Assembly (NCBI RefSeq): GCF_000425945.1
Contig: NZ_KE384480.1
Span: 62,001 to 126,000, forward strand
Origin: Candidatus Solirubrobacter pratensis
GTDB taxonomy: Bacteria; Actinomycetota; Thermoleophilia; Solirubrobacterales; Solirubrobacteraceae
Direction of reading: 5' to 3'
DNA length: 64,000 nucleotides
Below the pieces are notes generated by a model. That model saw nothing but the letters and a program-made list of their open reading frames with translations, had not been told where the DNA came from and did no database searches. The position numbers and the translations under genes were made by a program. Position 1 is the stretch's first letter. Each line of letters begins with the position of its first letter. Below, one piece after another: positions 9,498 through 20,017 of this stretch.

Positions 9498-9579
9498 GAC
9501 TCCGGCGGACGCGGGGACCGCCCGAGCGGCGACGGCGCGGGCCGAGGATGCGCGGACTCGCCGCAGGCGAGCGGTTTCA

Positions 9580-9617
9580 TTAGGAAGCTTTACTATCTGC
9601 TAGCCGCGGTGTATCGT
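9580..9617 (+). promoter_or_regulatory. Candidate ROK-repressor operator and promoter
   Basis: TTAGGAAGCTTTACTAT (9580-9596) is an imperfect palindrome about a central C, close to the TTAGGAAA-C-TTTCCTAA type site that I associate with ROK repressors before actinobacterial sugar ABC operons. TTTACT (9589-9594) and TATCGT (9612-9617) lie 17 bases apart and match four of six bases each of the vegetative -35 and -10. The operator would cover the -35, as in direct repression. The operon's last gene encodes a ROK regulator. Confidence 0.5.
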
Positions 9618-9758
9618 CTCGCCTCGACTAGGCCATGCGACGCCCGCCCGTCGCGTTCGGTCGCCCGCCCGCCGAGGTTTTGACTCGCGTGCCGCCGGGC
9701 GCTTACGGGGTGATCTCGTCAGCGGCCCTAACACCTTCTGGGGAGGAGGTCGAGTCGA

Positions 9759-11114
9759 GTGATGAGACGTGTGGCGACGGCGGCTGCGGCGCTTGGATGC
9801 ACGGCCGCCGTGATCGTGGGCTGCGGGGGAGGCGGCTCCAAGGACTCCGGCAACGCGAGCAGCACCGGCAAGGCCGCGCAGGCGACGCCCGACAAGCCCG
9901 TGACGCTGGACGTCTGGGTCGGCTGGAGCGCGCGCGAGCTGAAGGTGTTCAAGTCGGTGGCGGCCGAATACACCAAGCTGCACCCGAAGGTCACCGTCAA
10001 CGTGACCGGAGGGATCAACGACAACAAGATCGTCGCCGCGATCCGCGCCGGCAACGCGCCGGACGTCGTCAGCTCGTTCAACTCCTACAACGTCGGCGTC
10101 TACTGCGGCACCGGCGGCTGGATCGACCTCAATCCGCTGCTCAAGGCGTCCGGCATCGGCACCGACGCCTTCCCGGCGGCGACCAACTACTACACCCAAT
10201 ATGACGGCAAGAAGTGCGCGCTGCCGCTGCTCGCCGACACCTACGGCCTCTACTACAACAAGACGCTGTTCAAGAAGGCCGGCATCACCGATCCGCCGAA
10301 GACGCTGTCCGAGCTCACCGAGGACGCGAAGAAGCTCACGATCCGCAACTCCGACGGCACGCTCAAGCAGATCGGGATCGACCCGTTCATCGGCTTCTAC
10401 GAGAACGTCCCGGAACGCTGGATCCAGGCATACGGCGGCAAGTACGTCGACGGGCAGGGTCACGCGATCCTCTCCAAGCAGCAGGCGTGGACGAAGTGGC
10501 TGCAGTGGCAGAAGAGCCTGATCGACTTCTACGGATACAAGAACCTCGTCCGCTTCCAGTCGGGGCTCGGCGACGAGTTCTCCGCGTCCAACGCCTTCGA
10601 GGTCGGCAAGGTCGCGATGAACCTCGACGGCGAGTGGCGCGTCGCGTTCATCCAGGACGAGCACCCGGACCTCGACTACGGCACCGCGCCGATGGCGGTC
10701 GACGACGCCACGCCGGACCTGTACGGCTCGGGCTACATCAACGGGACGATCATCGGGATCCCGCGCAACGGCAAGAACACAGCCGCGGCGTGGCAGCTCG
10801 TCAAGTGGCTGACGACCGACACGCACGCTCTCGCCATGCTCTCGAACGGCCTGCGCAACGTGCCGTCGACGACCGAGTCGACGACCTCGTCGGAGCTGAC
10901 GCCGGACGAGCACTTCGCGACGTTCCTGAAGATCTTCTCGAACCCGAAGTCCGGCACCTCGCCGATCATGGCCTCGGGCGTCGCCTACACCAACCTCGTG
11001 CAGGCGTTCGCCACCAAGTGGCAGGGCGGCGGCGTCGGTGACCTCCAGGGCGGCCTGACCGCCCTCGACAAGCAGCTCGACGCGCAGGTCGCGCAGGCCA
11101 AGGGCGCGCCGTAG
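9759..11114 (+). CDS. Sugar ABC transporter substrate-binding lipoprotein
   Basis: 451 residues. Starts at GTG 9759 or the ATG three bases on; GGGAGGAGG (9741-9749) serves either. The N-terminus is a lipoprotein signal ending I-V-G-C about residue 22, then a Gly/Ser/Lys linker. The body resembles family 1 extracellular solute-binding proteins: DVWVGWSARELKVFKSVAAEY, an ADTYGLYYNKTLFKKAGI hinge segment, and a late IIGIPRNGKN. It should be anchored on the outer face of the membrane and deliver an oligosaccharide or disaccharide to the two permeases downstream. Confidence 0.9.
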   Translation: MMRRVATAAAALGCTAAVIVGCGGGGSKDSGNASSTGKAAQATPDKPVTLDVWVGWSARELKVFKSVAAEYTKLHPKVTVNVTGGINDNKIVAAIRAGNAPDVVSSFNSYNVGVYCGTGGWIDLNPLLKASGIGTDAFPAATNYYTQYDGKKCALPLLADTYGLYYNKTLFKKAGITDPPKTLSELTEDAKKLTIRNSDGTLKQIGIDPFIGFYENVPERWIQAYGGKYVDGQGHAILSKQQAWTKWLQWQKSLIDFYGYKNLVRFQSGLGDEFSASNAFEVGKVAMNLDGEWRVAFIQDEHPDLDYGTAPMAVDDATPDLYGSGYINGTIIGIPRNGKNTAAAWQLVKWLTTDTHALAMLSNGLRNVPSTTESTTSSELTPDEHFATFLKIFSNPKSGTSPIMASGVAYTNLVQAFATKWQGGGVGDLQGGLTALDKQLDAQVAQAKGAP

Positions 11115-11120
11115 GCCGCG

Positions 11121-12116
11121 ATGGCCGGATCGGACGCAAAGGCATGGGCCGCCGTCGCCACCCCTGAGCGGCGGCGCGCCCGCCGCAGGGCGGCGTGGCG
11201 GCGGCGCCGCGTCGTCCTGCTGTTGATGAGCCCGTGGATCGTCGGCTTCAGCGTGTTCTTCGGCTATCCGCTGGTCATGAACCTCTACCTGTCGTTCACG
11301 CACTACGACCTGCTGTCGGCGCCGCGCTGGATCGGGTTGGCGAACTACAAGTTCATGTTCTCCAAGGACCCGCAGGTGTGGACGGCGATCAAGAACACGC
11401 TGTGGGTGATCTGCATCATGGTGCCGCTGCAGGTGCTGTTCGCGTTCGGCATCGCGCTGCTGCTCGCGCGGGCGCGCTCGGGCGCGGGCGTCTTCCGCAC
11501 GATCTTCTATCTGCCGGCGCTCGCGCCGCCGGTCGCCGCGACGCTCGGATTCGTGTTCATACTCAACCCGGGCACGGGGCCGGTGAACGTCATCCTCGGC
11601 CACCTCGGCATCCAGGGGCCGCTGTGGTTCCAGGACCCGTCGTGGTCCAAGCCGGCGCTGACGATGCTGGCGCTGTGGGGCATCGGCAACACGATGGTGA
11701 TCTTCCTCGCCGCGGTGCTCGACGTCCCGCGCACGCTGTATGAGTCGGCCCAGCTCGACGGCGCGGGCGCGTTCAAGCGGCTGATCTACGTCACGCTGCC
11801 GTCGATCAGCCCGGTGATCATGTTCTCCGCCGTCTACGGCGTCATCCTCGGGCTGCAGTACTTCACCCAGGCCTACGTCGCGGCGGGCGTCGCCGCCGGG
11901 CAGGCGTCGCAGGCGGCGGACGTGACGTCGGTGAACCTCGGTTACCCGAAGGACTCGACGCTGTTCTACCCGGTGCTCCTCTACCAGCACGGCTTCAACG
12001 ACTTCCAGATGGGCTACGCGTCGGCGATCGCGATGGTCCTGCTGGTCGTGTCGTTCGCGTTCACGCTCGTGATCGTGATCAACTCGCGCCGCTGGGTGCA
12101 CGGAGGGACGCGATGA
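11121..12116 (+). CDS. Sugar ABC transporter permease 1
   Basis: 331 residues. An arginine-rich cytoplasmic N-terminus precedes about six membrane segments (first LLLMSPWIVGFSVFFGYPLV). The EAA loop that contacts the ATPase is at about residues 210-230 (ESAQLDGAGAFKRLIYVTLP). This is the UgpA/MalF-like half of the carbohydrate uptake-1 channel. It begins six bases after the binding-protein stop and overlaps permease 2 by four bases. Confidence 0.9.
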   Translation: MAGSDAKAWAAVATPERRRARRRAAWRRRRVVLLLMSPWIVGFSVFFGYPLVMNLYLSFTHYDLLSAPRWIGLANYKFMFSKDPQVWTAIKNTLWVICIMVPLQVLFAFGIALLLARARSGAGVFRTIFYLPALAPPVAATLGFVFILNPGTGPVNVILGHLGIQGPLWFQDPSWSKPALTMLALWGIGNTMVIFLAAVLDVPRTLYESAQLDGAGAFKRLIYVTLPSISPVIMFSAVYGVILGLQYFTQAYVAAGVAAGQASQAADVTSVNLGYPKDSTLFYPVLLYQHGFNDFQMGYASAIAMVLLVVSFAFTLVIVINSRRWVHGGTR

Positions 12117-13021
12117 CCGCCGTCGAGCTCGACGCCCCGGCCGCCGCGGAATTCGTCCGCCGGCGGCCACCGGCCGCCGTGCGCCGGCGCAAGCTGCTGA
12201 TCGCGGTCGCCGACCACAGCCTGCTGATCGCCGCCGCGATCGCCTTCCTGGCCCCGATCGTCTTCATCGCCTTGACCGCGTTGATGAGCAACGAGCAGGC
12301 GCTCTCGTCGCGCCTGTGGCCGCACCCGTTCGCGTGGCACAACTTCAAGGACGTGTTCACCACGGCGCCGATGTGGCGCTGGACGCTGAACACGCTCATG
12401 TACTCGGTGCTGGCGACGCTCGGCCTGCTGATCTCAAGCGTGCCGGTCGCCTATGCGCTGGCCAGGCTGCGCTGGCGCGGGCGCGAGGTCGCGTTCGTGA
12501 TCGTGCTCGTGGCGCTGATGCTCCCGCCGCAGGTCACCGTCGTCCCGCTGTACGTGATGTGGTCGAAGATCCACCCGTTCGGGATCGACTTCATCGGGAC
12601 GCTGTGGCCGGTGATCATCCCCAACTGGTTCGGCGACGCGTTCTCGATCTTCCTGCTGCGCCAGTTCTTCCTCACCATCCCCGAGGAGTACATCGACGCC
12701 GCCCGCGTCGACGGCTGCGGCGAGCTGCGGATCATCGCCACGGTCGTGGTGCGGCTCGCCAAGCCGGCGATCGCCGCCGTCGCGCTGTTCTCGTTCCTGT
12801 ACACGTTCAACGACTTCTTCCTGCCGCTGCTCTACACGGGCCAGACCGCGCACCACTGGGTGCTGTCGATCGGACTGTCGGAGTTCCGTTCGTTGCACCA
12901 GGTGCAGTGGAACCTCACGATGGCCGCGACGCTGCTGGTGATGGCGCCCGTGATCGTGCTGTTCTTCCTCGCCCAGCGCGCGTTCGTCGAGGGCGTCACC
13001 CTCACGGGGGTGAAGGGATGA
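12113..13021 (+). CDS. Sugar ABC transporter permease 2
   Basis: 302 residues, the UgpE/MalG-like partner of permease 1. Six membrane segments are expected; the EAA loop is DAARVDGCGELRIIATVVV. The start overlaps the previous stop (ATGA), and its own stop overlaps the GH4 start in the same way, so permeases and the catabolic enzyme are translated together. Confidence 0.9.
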   Translation: MTAVELDAPAAAEFVRRRPPAAVRRRKLLIAVADHSLLIAAAIAFLAPIVFIALTALMSNEQALSSRLWPHPFAWHNFKDVFTTAPMWRWTLNTLMYSVLATLGLLISSVPVAYALARLRWRGREVAFVIVLVALMLPPQVTVVPLYVMWSKIHPFGIDFIGTLWPVIIPNWFGDAFSIFLLRQFFLTIPEEYIDAARVDGCGELRIIATVVVRLAKPAIAAVALFSFLYTFNDFFLPLLYTGQTAHHWVLSIGLSEFRSLHQVQWNLTMAATLLVMAPVIVLFFLAQRAFVEGVTLTGVKG

Positions 13022-14250
13022 AGCTGGCCGTGATCGGCGCGGGCTCGACCTACACGCCCGAGCTCGTCTCGAAGGTGACGGCGCTCGGCGCCGTCGACGA
13101 GCTTGCGCTGCACGACCTCGACGCCGGCCGCTTGGAGGTCGTCGCCGCGCTCGCGCGGCGGATGCTCGACCGCGCGGGCTACGGCGGCGCACTCATGCGC
13201 ACAGGTGACCTCGACGCCGCGCTCGACGGCGCCTCGTTCGTGCTCCTGCAGATCCGCGTGGGCGGCCAGGGCGCGCGCCTGCAGGACGAGACGGTGCCGC
13301 TGCGCTGCGGCTGCATCGGCCAGGAGACGACCGGCGCCGGCGGCTTCGCCAAGGCGATGCGCACGGTGCCGATCGTGCTCGAGCTGGCCGAGCGCGTGGT
13401 GGAGCGCGCGGCGCCGGACGCGTGGATCGTCGACTTCACCAACCCCGTCGGCATCGTCACGCGCGCACTGCTGGACGCCGGCCATCGCGCCGTCGGGCTG
13501 TGCAACGTCGCGATCGGATTCCAGCGCTCGATCGCGCGGATGCTCGACGTCGCGCCCGAGCGGATCCTGATCGACCAGGTCGGCCTCAACCACCTGACGT
13601 GGATTCGCGCCGTGCGGCTCGACGGCACGGACGTCCTGCCGGACCTGCTGGCCCGGCACGGCGACGAGCTGGCGGCGGCGGTCGCCCTGCCCCGGCGCCT
13701 GCTCGACGAGCTCGGCGCGGTTCCCTCCTACTACCTGCGCTACTTCTACGCGCATGACCGCGTGCTGGAGGAGCAGCGAACCGGCGTCCCGCGCGCGCAG
13801 ACGGTGGCCGAGATCGAGCGCACGCTGCTCGCCATGTACCGCGACGAATCGCTGGACACCAAGCCGGAGCTGCTCGAGCGCCGCGGCGGCGCCTTCTACA
13901 GCGAGGCGGCGGTGGGCCTGGTCGGCTCGCTGATCTCCGGCGACGGCGCCGTGCACGTCGTCGACACGCGCAACCGCGGGACGCTCGCCGGGCTCGCCGA
14001 CGACGACGTGGTGGAGGTCCCGGCGCGGGTCGACGCCACCGGCCCGGCGCCGCTCTCGCAGGCGCCGCTGGCGCCGGAGCTGCTCGGGCTCGTACAGCAC
14101 GTCGCCGCCTACGAGCGCCTGACCGTCCAAGCGGCGCTGACGAGCGACCCGGTCGTCGCCCGCAAGGCGCTGCTCGCCCATCCGCTGATCGGCCAGCTCG
14201 ACAAGGTCGACGGGCTGCTCGACCCCCTGCTGGCCACGGCGGCGCGATGA
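13018..14250 (+). CDS. GH4 6-phospho-glycosidase (6-phospho-beta-glucosidase-like)
   Basis: 410 residues, start ATG 13018 in the ATGA overlap. GH4 enzymes cleave phosphorylated disaccharides by an NAD+ and Mn2+-dependent redox mechanism. Visible: Rossmann motif KLAVIGAGSTYTPELV at the N-terminus, GQETTGAGGFAKA (about 100-112), GLCNVAIG with the metal-binding Cys (about 160), and VGLNHLTW with the metal-binding His (about 186). Closest to 6-phospho-beta-glucosidases, though GH4 specificity cannot be read from sequence alone. There is no PTS gene here, so the phosphate probably comes from the kinase encoded next. Confidence 0.85.
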   Translation: MKLAVIGAGSTYTPELVSKVTALGAVDELALHDLDAGRLEVVAALARRMLDRAGYGGALMRTGDLDAALDGASFVLLQIRVGGQGARLQDETVPLRCGCIGQETTGAGGFAKAMRTVPIVLELAERVVERAAPDAWIVDFTNPVGIVTRALLDAGHRAVGLCNVAIGFQRSIARMLDVAPERILIDQVGLNHLTWIRAVRLDGTDVLPDLLARHGDELAAAVALPRRLLDELGAVPSYYLRYFYAHDRVLEEQRTGVPRAQTVAEIERTLLAMYRDESLDTKPELLERRGGAFYSEAAVGLVGSLISGDGAVHVVDTRNRGTLAGLADDDVVEVPARVDATGPAPLSQAPLAPELLGLVQHVAAYERLTVQAALTSDPVVARKALLAHPLIGQLDKVDGLLDPLLATAAR

Positions 14251-15246
14251 CGGGCCTGCTGCTCGCCGTCGACGGCGGGAACGCCAAGACGGACCTCGCG
14301 GTGCTCTCGGCCGAGGGCGAGGTGCTCGCATTCGTGCGCGGCCCCGGCAGCTCGCCGCACGAGCACGGCGTCGAGGGCGCGCTGGACCGGATCGAGGCGC
14401 TGCTCGGCGAGGCGCTGGCGGTCGCTGGCCTCGACGGCGGCGCGCGCCCCGAGATCGCGATCGCCGACCTGCGGCTCGCGGGCGTCGACTTCCCGCGCGA
14501 GGTCACCGTCGCGCGCGAACGGATCGAGCGGCGCGGCTGGGCGCGCGTGGTGGAGGTCGGCAACGACACGTTCGCCCTGTTGCGCGCCGGCACCGACCGC
14601 GGCTGGGGCGTCGCCGTGGTGTGCGGCGCCGGGATCAACTGCGTCGGCGTCGGACCCGACGGCCGGCGCGCGTGGTTCCCTGCGCTCGGCGAGATCACGG
14701 GCGACTGGGGCGGCGGCTACGACCTCGGCAAGGCCGCGATCTCTGCCGCGGCGCGCAGCGAGGACGGGCGCGGCCCGCGGACGTCGCTGGAGCGGCGGGT
14801 GGCGGCGCACTTCGGCGCCGGCTCGCTGCTCGCGCTCGCCGAGGCCGTGCACGGCGGCGAGCTGCGCCGGCGGCGCTTCGTCGAGCTCGCGCCGATCGTG
14901 CTCGCCGAGGCGGCCTCCGATCGCGTCGCCGCGCAGCTGGTCGACCGGCTCGCCGCCGAGATCGTGGCGCTCGTGCGCGTCGCGCTGGAGCGGATCGGCC
15001 CGCTCGGAGAGCCGGCCGAGGTCCTGCTCGGCGGCGGGATCCTGCGCGCCCGCGACCCGCTCCTGCTCGGCGCCGTGAACGCCGGCCTCGCCGTGCTCGG
15101 CGTGCCGCTGGTCACCAGCGTGGTCGACGCGCCGCCCGTGGTCGGCGCCGCCCTGCTCGCGCTGGACCGGCTCGGCGCTCCGGCTTCGGCTCGCGAGCGC
15201 CTGCGCCGCGAGCTGCAACCCGACGACCGCCTGGCGGAGGTGTTCC

Positions 15247-15254
<8 letters not shown>
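14247..15254 (+). CDS. BadF/BadG/BcrA/BcrD-type sugar kinase
   Basis: 335 residues. The ASKHA fold shows the phosphate-1 loop LLAVDGGNAKTDLAVL at the start, VVCGAGINCVGVGP about residue 130, and GEITGDWGGGYDLGKAA about residue 150, as in N-acetylglucosamine kinases of the BadF family. It lies between GH4 and the transporter ATPase with overlaps on both sides. In this setting it most likely phosphorylates the imported sugar at C6, making the GH4 substrate; acting on a hydrolysis product is the alternative. Confidence 0.8.
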
Positions 15255-16332
<1,078 letters not shown>

Positions 16333-16342
16333 CCCGGCCCAG

Positions 16343-17512
16343 ATGCACGCCCCGCGCCCCGCCGCGACGCCGACGCTGCTCAAGCGGCTCAACGAGGAGA
16401 CGGTGCTCGGCACGATCCGTGCCGGCGCGCCGATCTCGCGCGCCGAGATCTCGCGGCGGGCGCGCATCTCCAAGCCGACGGTGTCGCTCGCGCTGCAGGC
16501 GCTGCTCGACGCGGGGCTGGTGCGCGAGTCCTCGGCGAGGCCGCCCGGACCGCGCTACGGCGCCGTCTACTTCGAGCCCGTCGACGAGGCGGCGCTGGTG
16601 CTCGGCATCGACGTCGGCGCGCACTTCTTGCGTGGGGCGATCGGGGACCTCTCGGGGACGATGCGTGCGCGCCGCGACGACGAGCTCGCGGGCGCGCATG
16701 CCGACGAGGTGCTCGACGCCATCGTGCGCATGCGCGATCAGCTCGTCGACGCGGCCGGCCTTCCCTCGCGGCTGATCGACGCGGTGGTCGTCGGCGTCCC
16801 CGGTGTCGTCGAGGCGGCCACGGGGACGATCCGGCTCGCGAGCAACGTCGAGGGGCTCGACGGCCGCCGCTTCGGCGAGGAGCTGGCCGTGCGCCTCGGC
16901 CACGCCGTCACGGTGGAGAACGACGTCAACCTCGCCGCGCTCGGCGAGGGGCGCGACGGCGTTGCGCGCGGGGTGGACAACTACGTCGTGCTCTCGATCG
17001 GCACCGGGCTCGGCGCGGGCCTGGTGCTCCGGGGCGAGCTCCAGCGCGGCCAGAACGGCGCCGCCGGCGAGCTCGACTACGTCCGCGCCGGCAGCGAGGA
17101 GGAGCTCGACCCGTCTGCGGGCGCGTTCTCGGAGCTCGCGGCGCGGCTGGCTGAGGGAGCGGTGACGGCGTTGACGCCGCCCTACGACCCGCGCGCGGTG
17201 TTCGCCGCCGCGCGCGCCGGCGACGCCGTGGCCGGCGCGGTGGTGGCCGAGGAGGCGCGCCGGATCGCCCGCCATCTGGTGCCGATGGCCGCCGTGACCG
17301 ACGTCGGCCTCGTGGTCCTCGGGGGCGGCATCGGGGCCAATCCCGAGCTGCTCGACGGCGTGCGGCGGCTGCTCCCGGCCTGGCTCCCGTATCCGCCCAA
17401 GGTCGAGCTCTCGAGCCTGGCCGACAGCGCCGTGCTGATGGGCGCGCTCGCCGTCGGGCTGCGCTCGGCGCTCGACCGCGTGTTCGTCAACCGCCGTGAC
17501 GGCGCGGCCTAG
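16343..17512 (+). CDS. ROK family transcriptional repressor
   Basis: 389 residues; ATG 16343, 10 bases after the ATPase gene. An N-terminal winged helix (PISRAEISRRARISKPTVSL, about 30-49) is followed by the ROK sugar-kinase fold: VLGIDVGAHFLRGAIGDLSG (about 90), and SIGTGLGAGLVL about residue 220. The canonical Cys-rich zinc motif of ROK proteins is missing: where it should be, the sequence runs ELDYVRAGSEEELDPSAGAF. It is probably a pure sugar-responsive repressor of its own operon, acting at the palindrome at 9580. Confidence 0.85.
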   Translation: MHAPRPAATPTLLKRLNEETVLGTIRAGAPISRAEISRRARISKPTVSLALQALLDAGLVRESSARPPGPRYGAVYFEPVDEAALVLGIDVGAHFLRGAIGDLSGTMRARRDDELAGAHADEVLDAIVRMRDQLVDAAGLPSRLIDAVVVGVPGVVEAATGTIRLASNVEGLDGRRFGEELAVRLGHAVTVENDVNLAALGEGRDGVARGVDNYVVLSIGTGLGAGLVLRGELQRGQNGAAGELDYVRAGSEEELDPSAGAFSELAARLAEGAVTALTPPYDPRAVFAAARAGDAVAGAVVAEEARRIARHLVPMAAVTDVGLVVLGGGIGANPELLDGVRRLLPAWLPYPPKVELSSLADSAVLMGALAVGLRSALDRVFVNRRDGAA

Positions 17513-17586
17513 GCTCGGCGACGTCGTCGCGCGGCTGACGACGGCGTTCATGCAAGTGCGCCGCCCATGCTGGGTAGCCGACTGTC

Positions 17587-17976
17587 ATGCCATCCAAGAA
17601 GGAAGATCTCCCCGGCACGCTCGAGCGCTCGCCGAAGAAGGTCCAAAGGACCTACGAGAAGGCGCTCGACAGCGCGCACGACCAGTACGACTCCGAGCAG
17701 CGCGCGCACCGCACCGCGTTCGCGGCGGTCAAGCACATCGCGGAGAAGAAGGGCGACCACTGGGAGCTCAAGGACTCCAAGGGCCCGAGTGACCCGCAGG
17801 CCGCGCAGGGCGGCAAGGCCGCGCGCGACCGCCCGAAGCGCACGCACGGCGGCGTCGACGTGCAGGGCAGCTCCAAGCAGGAGCTCTACGACCGCGCGAA
17901 GGAGCTCGGCGTGGAAGGCCGCTCGAACATGAGCAAGGAGGAGCTGGCCGACGCGATCGCGCGCAAGCAGGACTGA
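17587..17976 (+). CDS. ChaB / Rho_N domain protein
   Basis: 129 residues. The N-terminal half is ChaB-like (DLPGTLERSPKKVQRTYEKA, then AHRTAFAAVKHIAEKKGDHW). A charged linker leads to a C-terminal Rho N-terminal-type motif (SSKQELYDRAKELGVEG, MSKEELADAIARKQ). Such fusions are common small basic proteins of actinobacteria, probably nucleic-acid binding; the function is not established. It converges on the GH15 gene. Confidence 0.85.
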   Translation: MPSKKEDLPGTLERSPKKVQRTYEKALDSAHDQYDSEQRAHRTAFAAVKHIAEKKGDHWELKDSKGPSDPQAAQGGKAARDRPKRTHGGVDVQGSSKQELYDRAKELGVEGRSNMSKEELADAIARKQD

Positions 17977-17995
17977 CGCCCGCCGGTGACGCAGG

Positions 17996-19882
17996 TCAGC
18001 TGAACTCGTCCAGCCGCTCGGCGAGGATGATCCGCGCCGCCGCCTCGAGCAGCGCGAGGTGGGAGAACGCCTGTGGGAAGTTCCCCAGGTGCCGTCCCGT
18101 CGCGGTGTCGAACTCCTCCGCGTAGAGGCCGAGCGGGGAGGCGATGCCGAGCAGTCGCTCCATCAGATCCCGGGCCTGCTGGAGCTCGCCGATGATCGCC
18201 AGCGACGAGACCAGCCAGAAGGAGCAGATGATGAACGTGCCCTCCTTGCCGCACAGGCCGTCGTCGGTCTCCTCGGTGCGATAGCGCAGCACGAAGCCGT
18301 CCTCAGTCAGCTCGTCGGCGATCGCGTTCACGGTCGCCTGCAGCCGGGGGTCGTCGGCCGGGAGGAAGCCGAACAGCGCGGCGAGCAGCGTCGAGGCGTC
18401 GAGCGCATCCGTGGCGTAGTGCTGGCGCAGGACGCCGCGCTCGCTCATGCCGTGCTCGAGGATGTCGGCGTGGATCTCGTCGGCCGTCGCGCGCCAGGCG
18501 CGCTCGCGGTCGCCGTCGCCGCCGATCGCCGCCAGCTTGGCGGCGCGGTCGAGCGCGACCCAGCCCATCAGCTTCGAGGAGACGTAGTGCTGCGGCTCGC
18601 CGCGCGCCTCCCAGATGCCCTGGTCGGGCTCGCGCCAATCGCGCGTCGCGCACTCGGCCTGCGATTCGACGATCGGCCACAGCCGCCGCGGAAGCCGCTG
18701 GCTGCGGCGGGTGTGGAGCAGGATCGAGTCCAGCACGGCGCCGTAGACGTCGTTCTGGCGCTGGTCGAACGCGCCGTTGCCGATCCGGACCGGTCGCGCG
18801 CCGGCGTAGCCCGAGAGCTCGTCGCGCGTCGATTCGGTCAGGTCGCGACGCCCGTCGATGCCGTACATGATCTGGAGCGCACCGTCGGCGTTCGGCTCCA
18901 GGTCTGCGACGAACTGCATGAACTCCCCGGCCTCCCAGTCGAGGTTCAGCCAATGCAGCGCGCGGAGGGTGAAGGTGGTGTCGCGCATCCAGGTGAAGCG
19001 GTAGTCCCAGTTGCGCTCGCCGCCCGGAGTCTCGGGCAGCGACGTCGTGAGTGCGGCGACCGTCGCGCCGGTCGGCATGAAGGTGAGGCCCTTGATCGTG
19101 AGCGCCGAGCGCTCGATCGGCTCGCGCCAGCGATGATCGACCGGCCGCGATCGGTCGATCCAGCCGCGCCAGAACCGGCAGGTCGCGGCCAGCCGCTCCT
19201 CGGCTTCGCCCGCGTCCGCCGGTACGGCGGCGGCCGCGTCCCACGAGAGCGAGCAGTACAGGCGCTCGCCCGCGCGCAGGACGTGCCGGGCACGCACGCC
19301 GGCGCCCTCCACCCCGAGCGACATGTCGGTCCGCAGGCGGATCGGCAGCTCGCCTCCCGTCGCGTCGGCTCCTCCGCCCGCAGGGGTCCATACGGCCGTG
19401 GCGCGGCCGTAGTCGAAGACCGGCTCGCACAGCAGCTCGATCTCGACGGCGCCGTCGATGCACGACACGACGCGCACGAGCATGTGGTCGGCGTCGTCGT
19501 CGGCGGGAGGGCGGGTGTGAGGCGTGATGGAGTCGGTGCCGCGCCGTGGGCCCATGGTCAGCGCGTCGCGGACCACCACCCAGCCGCCCGGGGCGTGCCA
19601 CGTCGTGACCAGCACGTTCGTGCCGGGCTCGTATGACCGCGTCGTCGGGACGTTCACGCCGAACGGGCCGAGCCGGAGTCCTCCGGCCTGACGATCGAGC
19701 AGGCTGCCGAAGACGCTGGGCGCGTCGAAGCGCGGGATGCACAGCCAGTCGATCGTGCCGTCGGGGGCGACGAGCGCTCCCGTGTGGCAGTCCGACAGGA
19801 ACGCGTAGTCCGCGATCGGCGTGAACGGCGAGGGTGCCGCCGCGCTTTGCGGCATGGGCTGCTCGCGCGTGTCGATGACCAT
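17996..19882 (-). CDS. GH15 glucoamylase/trehalase-like glycoside hydrolase
   Basis: 628 residues from ATG 19882 (an upstream GTG would add unconserved sequence). The N-terminal beta-sandwich begins TPIADYAFLSDCHTGALVAP and DGTIDWLCIPRFDAPSVFG. The (alpha/alpha)6 catalytic barrel has RDTTFTLRALHWLNLDWEAG, a catalytic-acid region DQGIWEARGEPQHYVSSK, and a second Glu in KEGTFIICSFWLVSSLAI. This subfamily includes glucoamylases and the trehalases of mycobacteria; trehalose or an alpha-glucan is the likely substrate. No signal peptide, so it is cytoplasmic. Its upstream region carries the GGTGYGCRCACC-type motif. Confidence 0.9.
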   Translation of the reverse strand: MVIDTREQPMPQSAAAPSPFTPIADYAFLSDCHTGALVAPDGTIDWLCIPRFDAPSVFGSLLDRQAGGLRLGPFGVNVPTTRSYEPGTNVLVTTWHAPGGWVVVRDALTMGPRRGTDSITPHTRPPADDDADHMLVRVVSCIDGAVEIELLCEPVFDYGRATAVWTPAGGGADATGGELPIRLRTDMSLGVEGAGVRARHVLRAGERLYCSLSWDAAAAVPADAGEAEERLAATCRFWRGWIDRSRPVDHRWREPIERSALTIKGLTFMPTGATVAALTTSLPETPGGERNWDYRFTWMRDTTFTLRALHWLNLDWEAGEFMQFVADLEPNADGALQIMYGIDGRRDLTESTRDELSGYAGARPVRIGNGAFDQRQNDVYGAVLDSILLHTRRSQRLPRRLWPIVESQAECATRDWREPDQGIWEARGEPQHYVSSKLMGWVALDRAAKLAAIGGDGDRERAWRATADEIHADILEHGMSERGVLRQHYATDALDASTLLAALFGFLPADDPRLQATVNAIADELTEDGFVLRYRTEETDDGLCGKEGTFIICSFWLVSSLAIIGELQQARDLMERLLGIASPLGLYAEEFDTATGRHLGNFPQAFSHLALLEAAARIILAERLDEFS

Positions 19883-19944
19883 GAGACCGAGGCTATGAGC
19901 GTTCGCACGGCGCGCCAATCGTGCCGTCTGGCCTGCCGCGCGGG

Positions 19945-19957
19945 GGTGCACACCACC
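19945..19957. promoter_or_regulatory. GGTGCACACCACC motif, divergent region
   Basis: A near copy of the palindromic intergenic motif seen exactly at 21143 and 24182. It lies between the GH15 gene (minus, starting 19882) and the HD-type gene (plus, starting 20018) and could serve either. A regulatory role is inferred from recurrence. Confidence 0.35.
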
Positions 19958-20017
19958 CGCGTGAAGGGTGCCGGCCGTCTAGTCCGCCCGGCGCCGCGAT
20001 GGCAGGATCGCGGGACC

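Noticed and set aside
9600..12170. 856-codon minus-strand frame over the transporter genes
   Set aside because: Its translation is Arg/Gly/Asp-biased, and the plus strand encodes well-conserved transporter genes.
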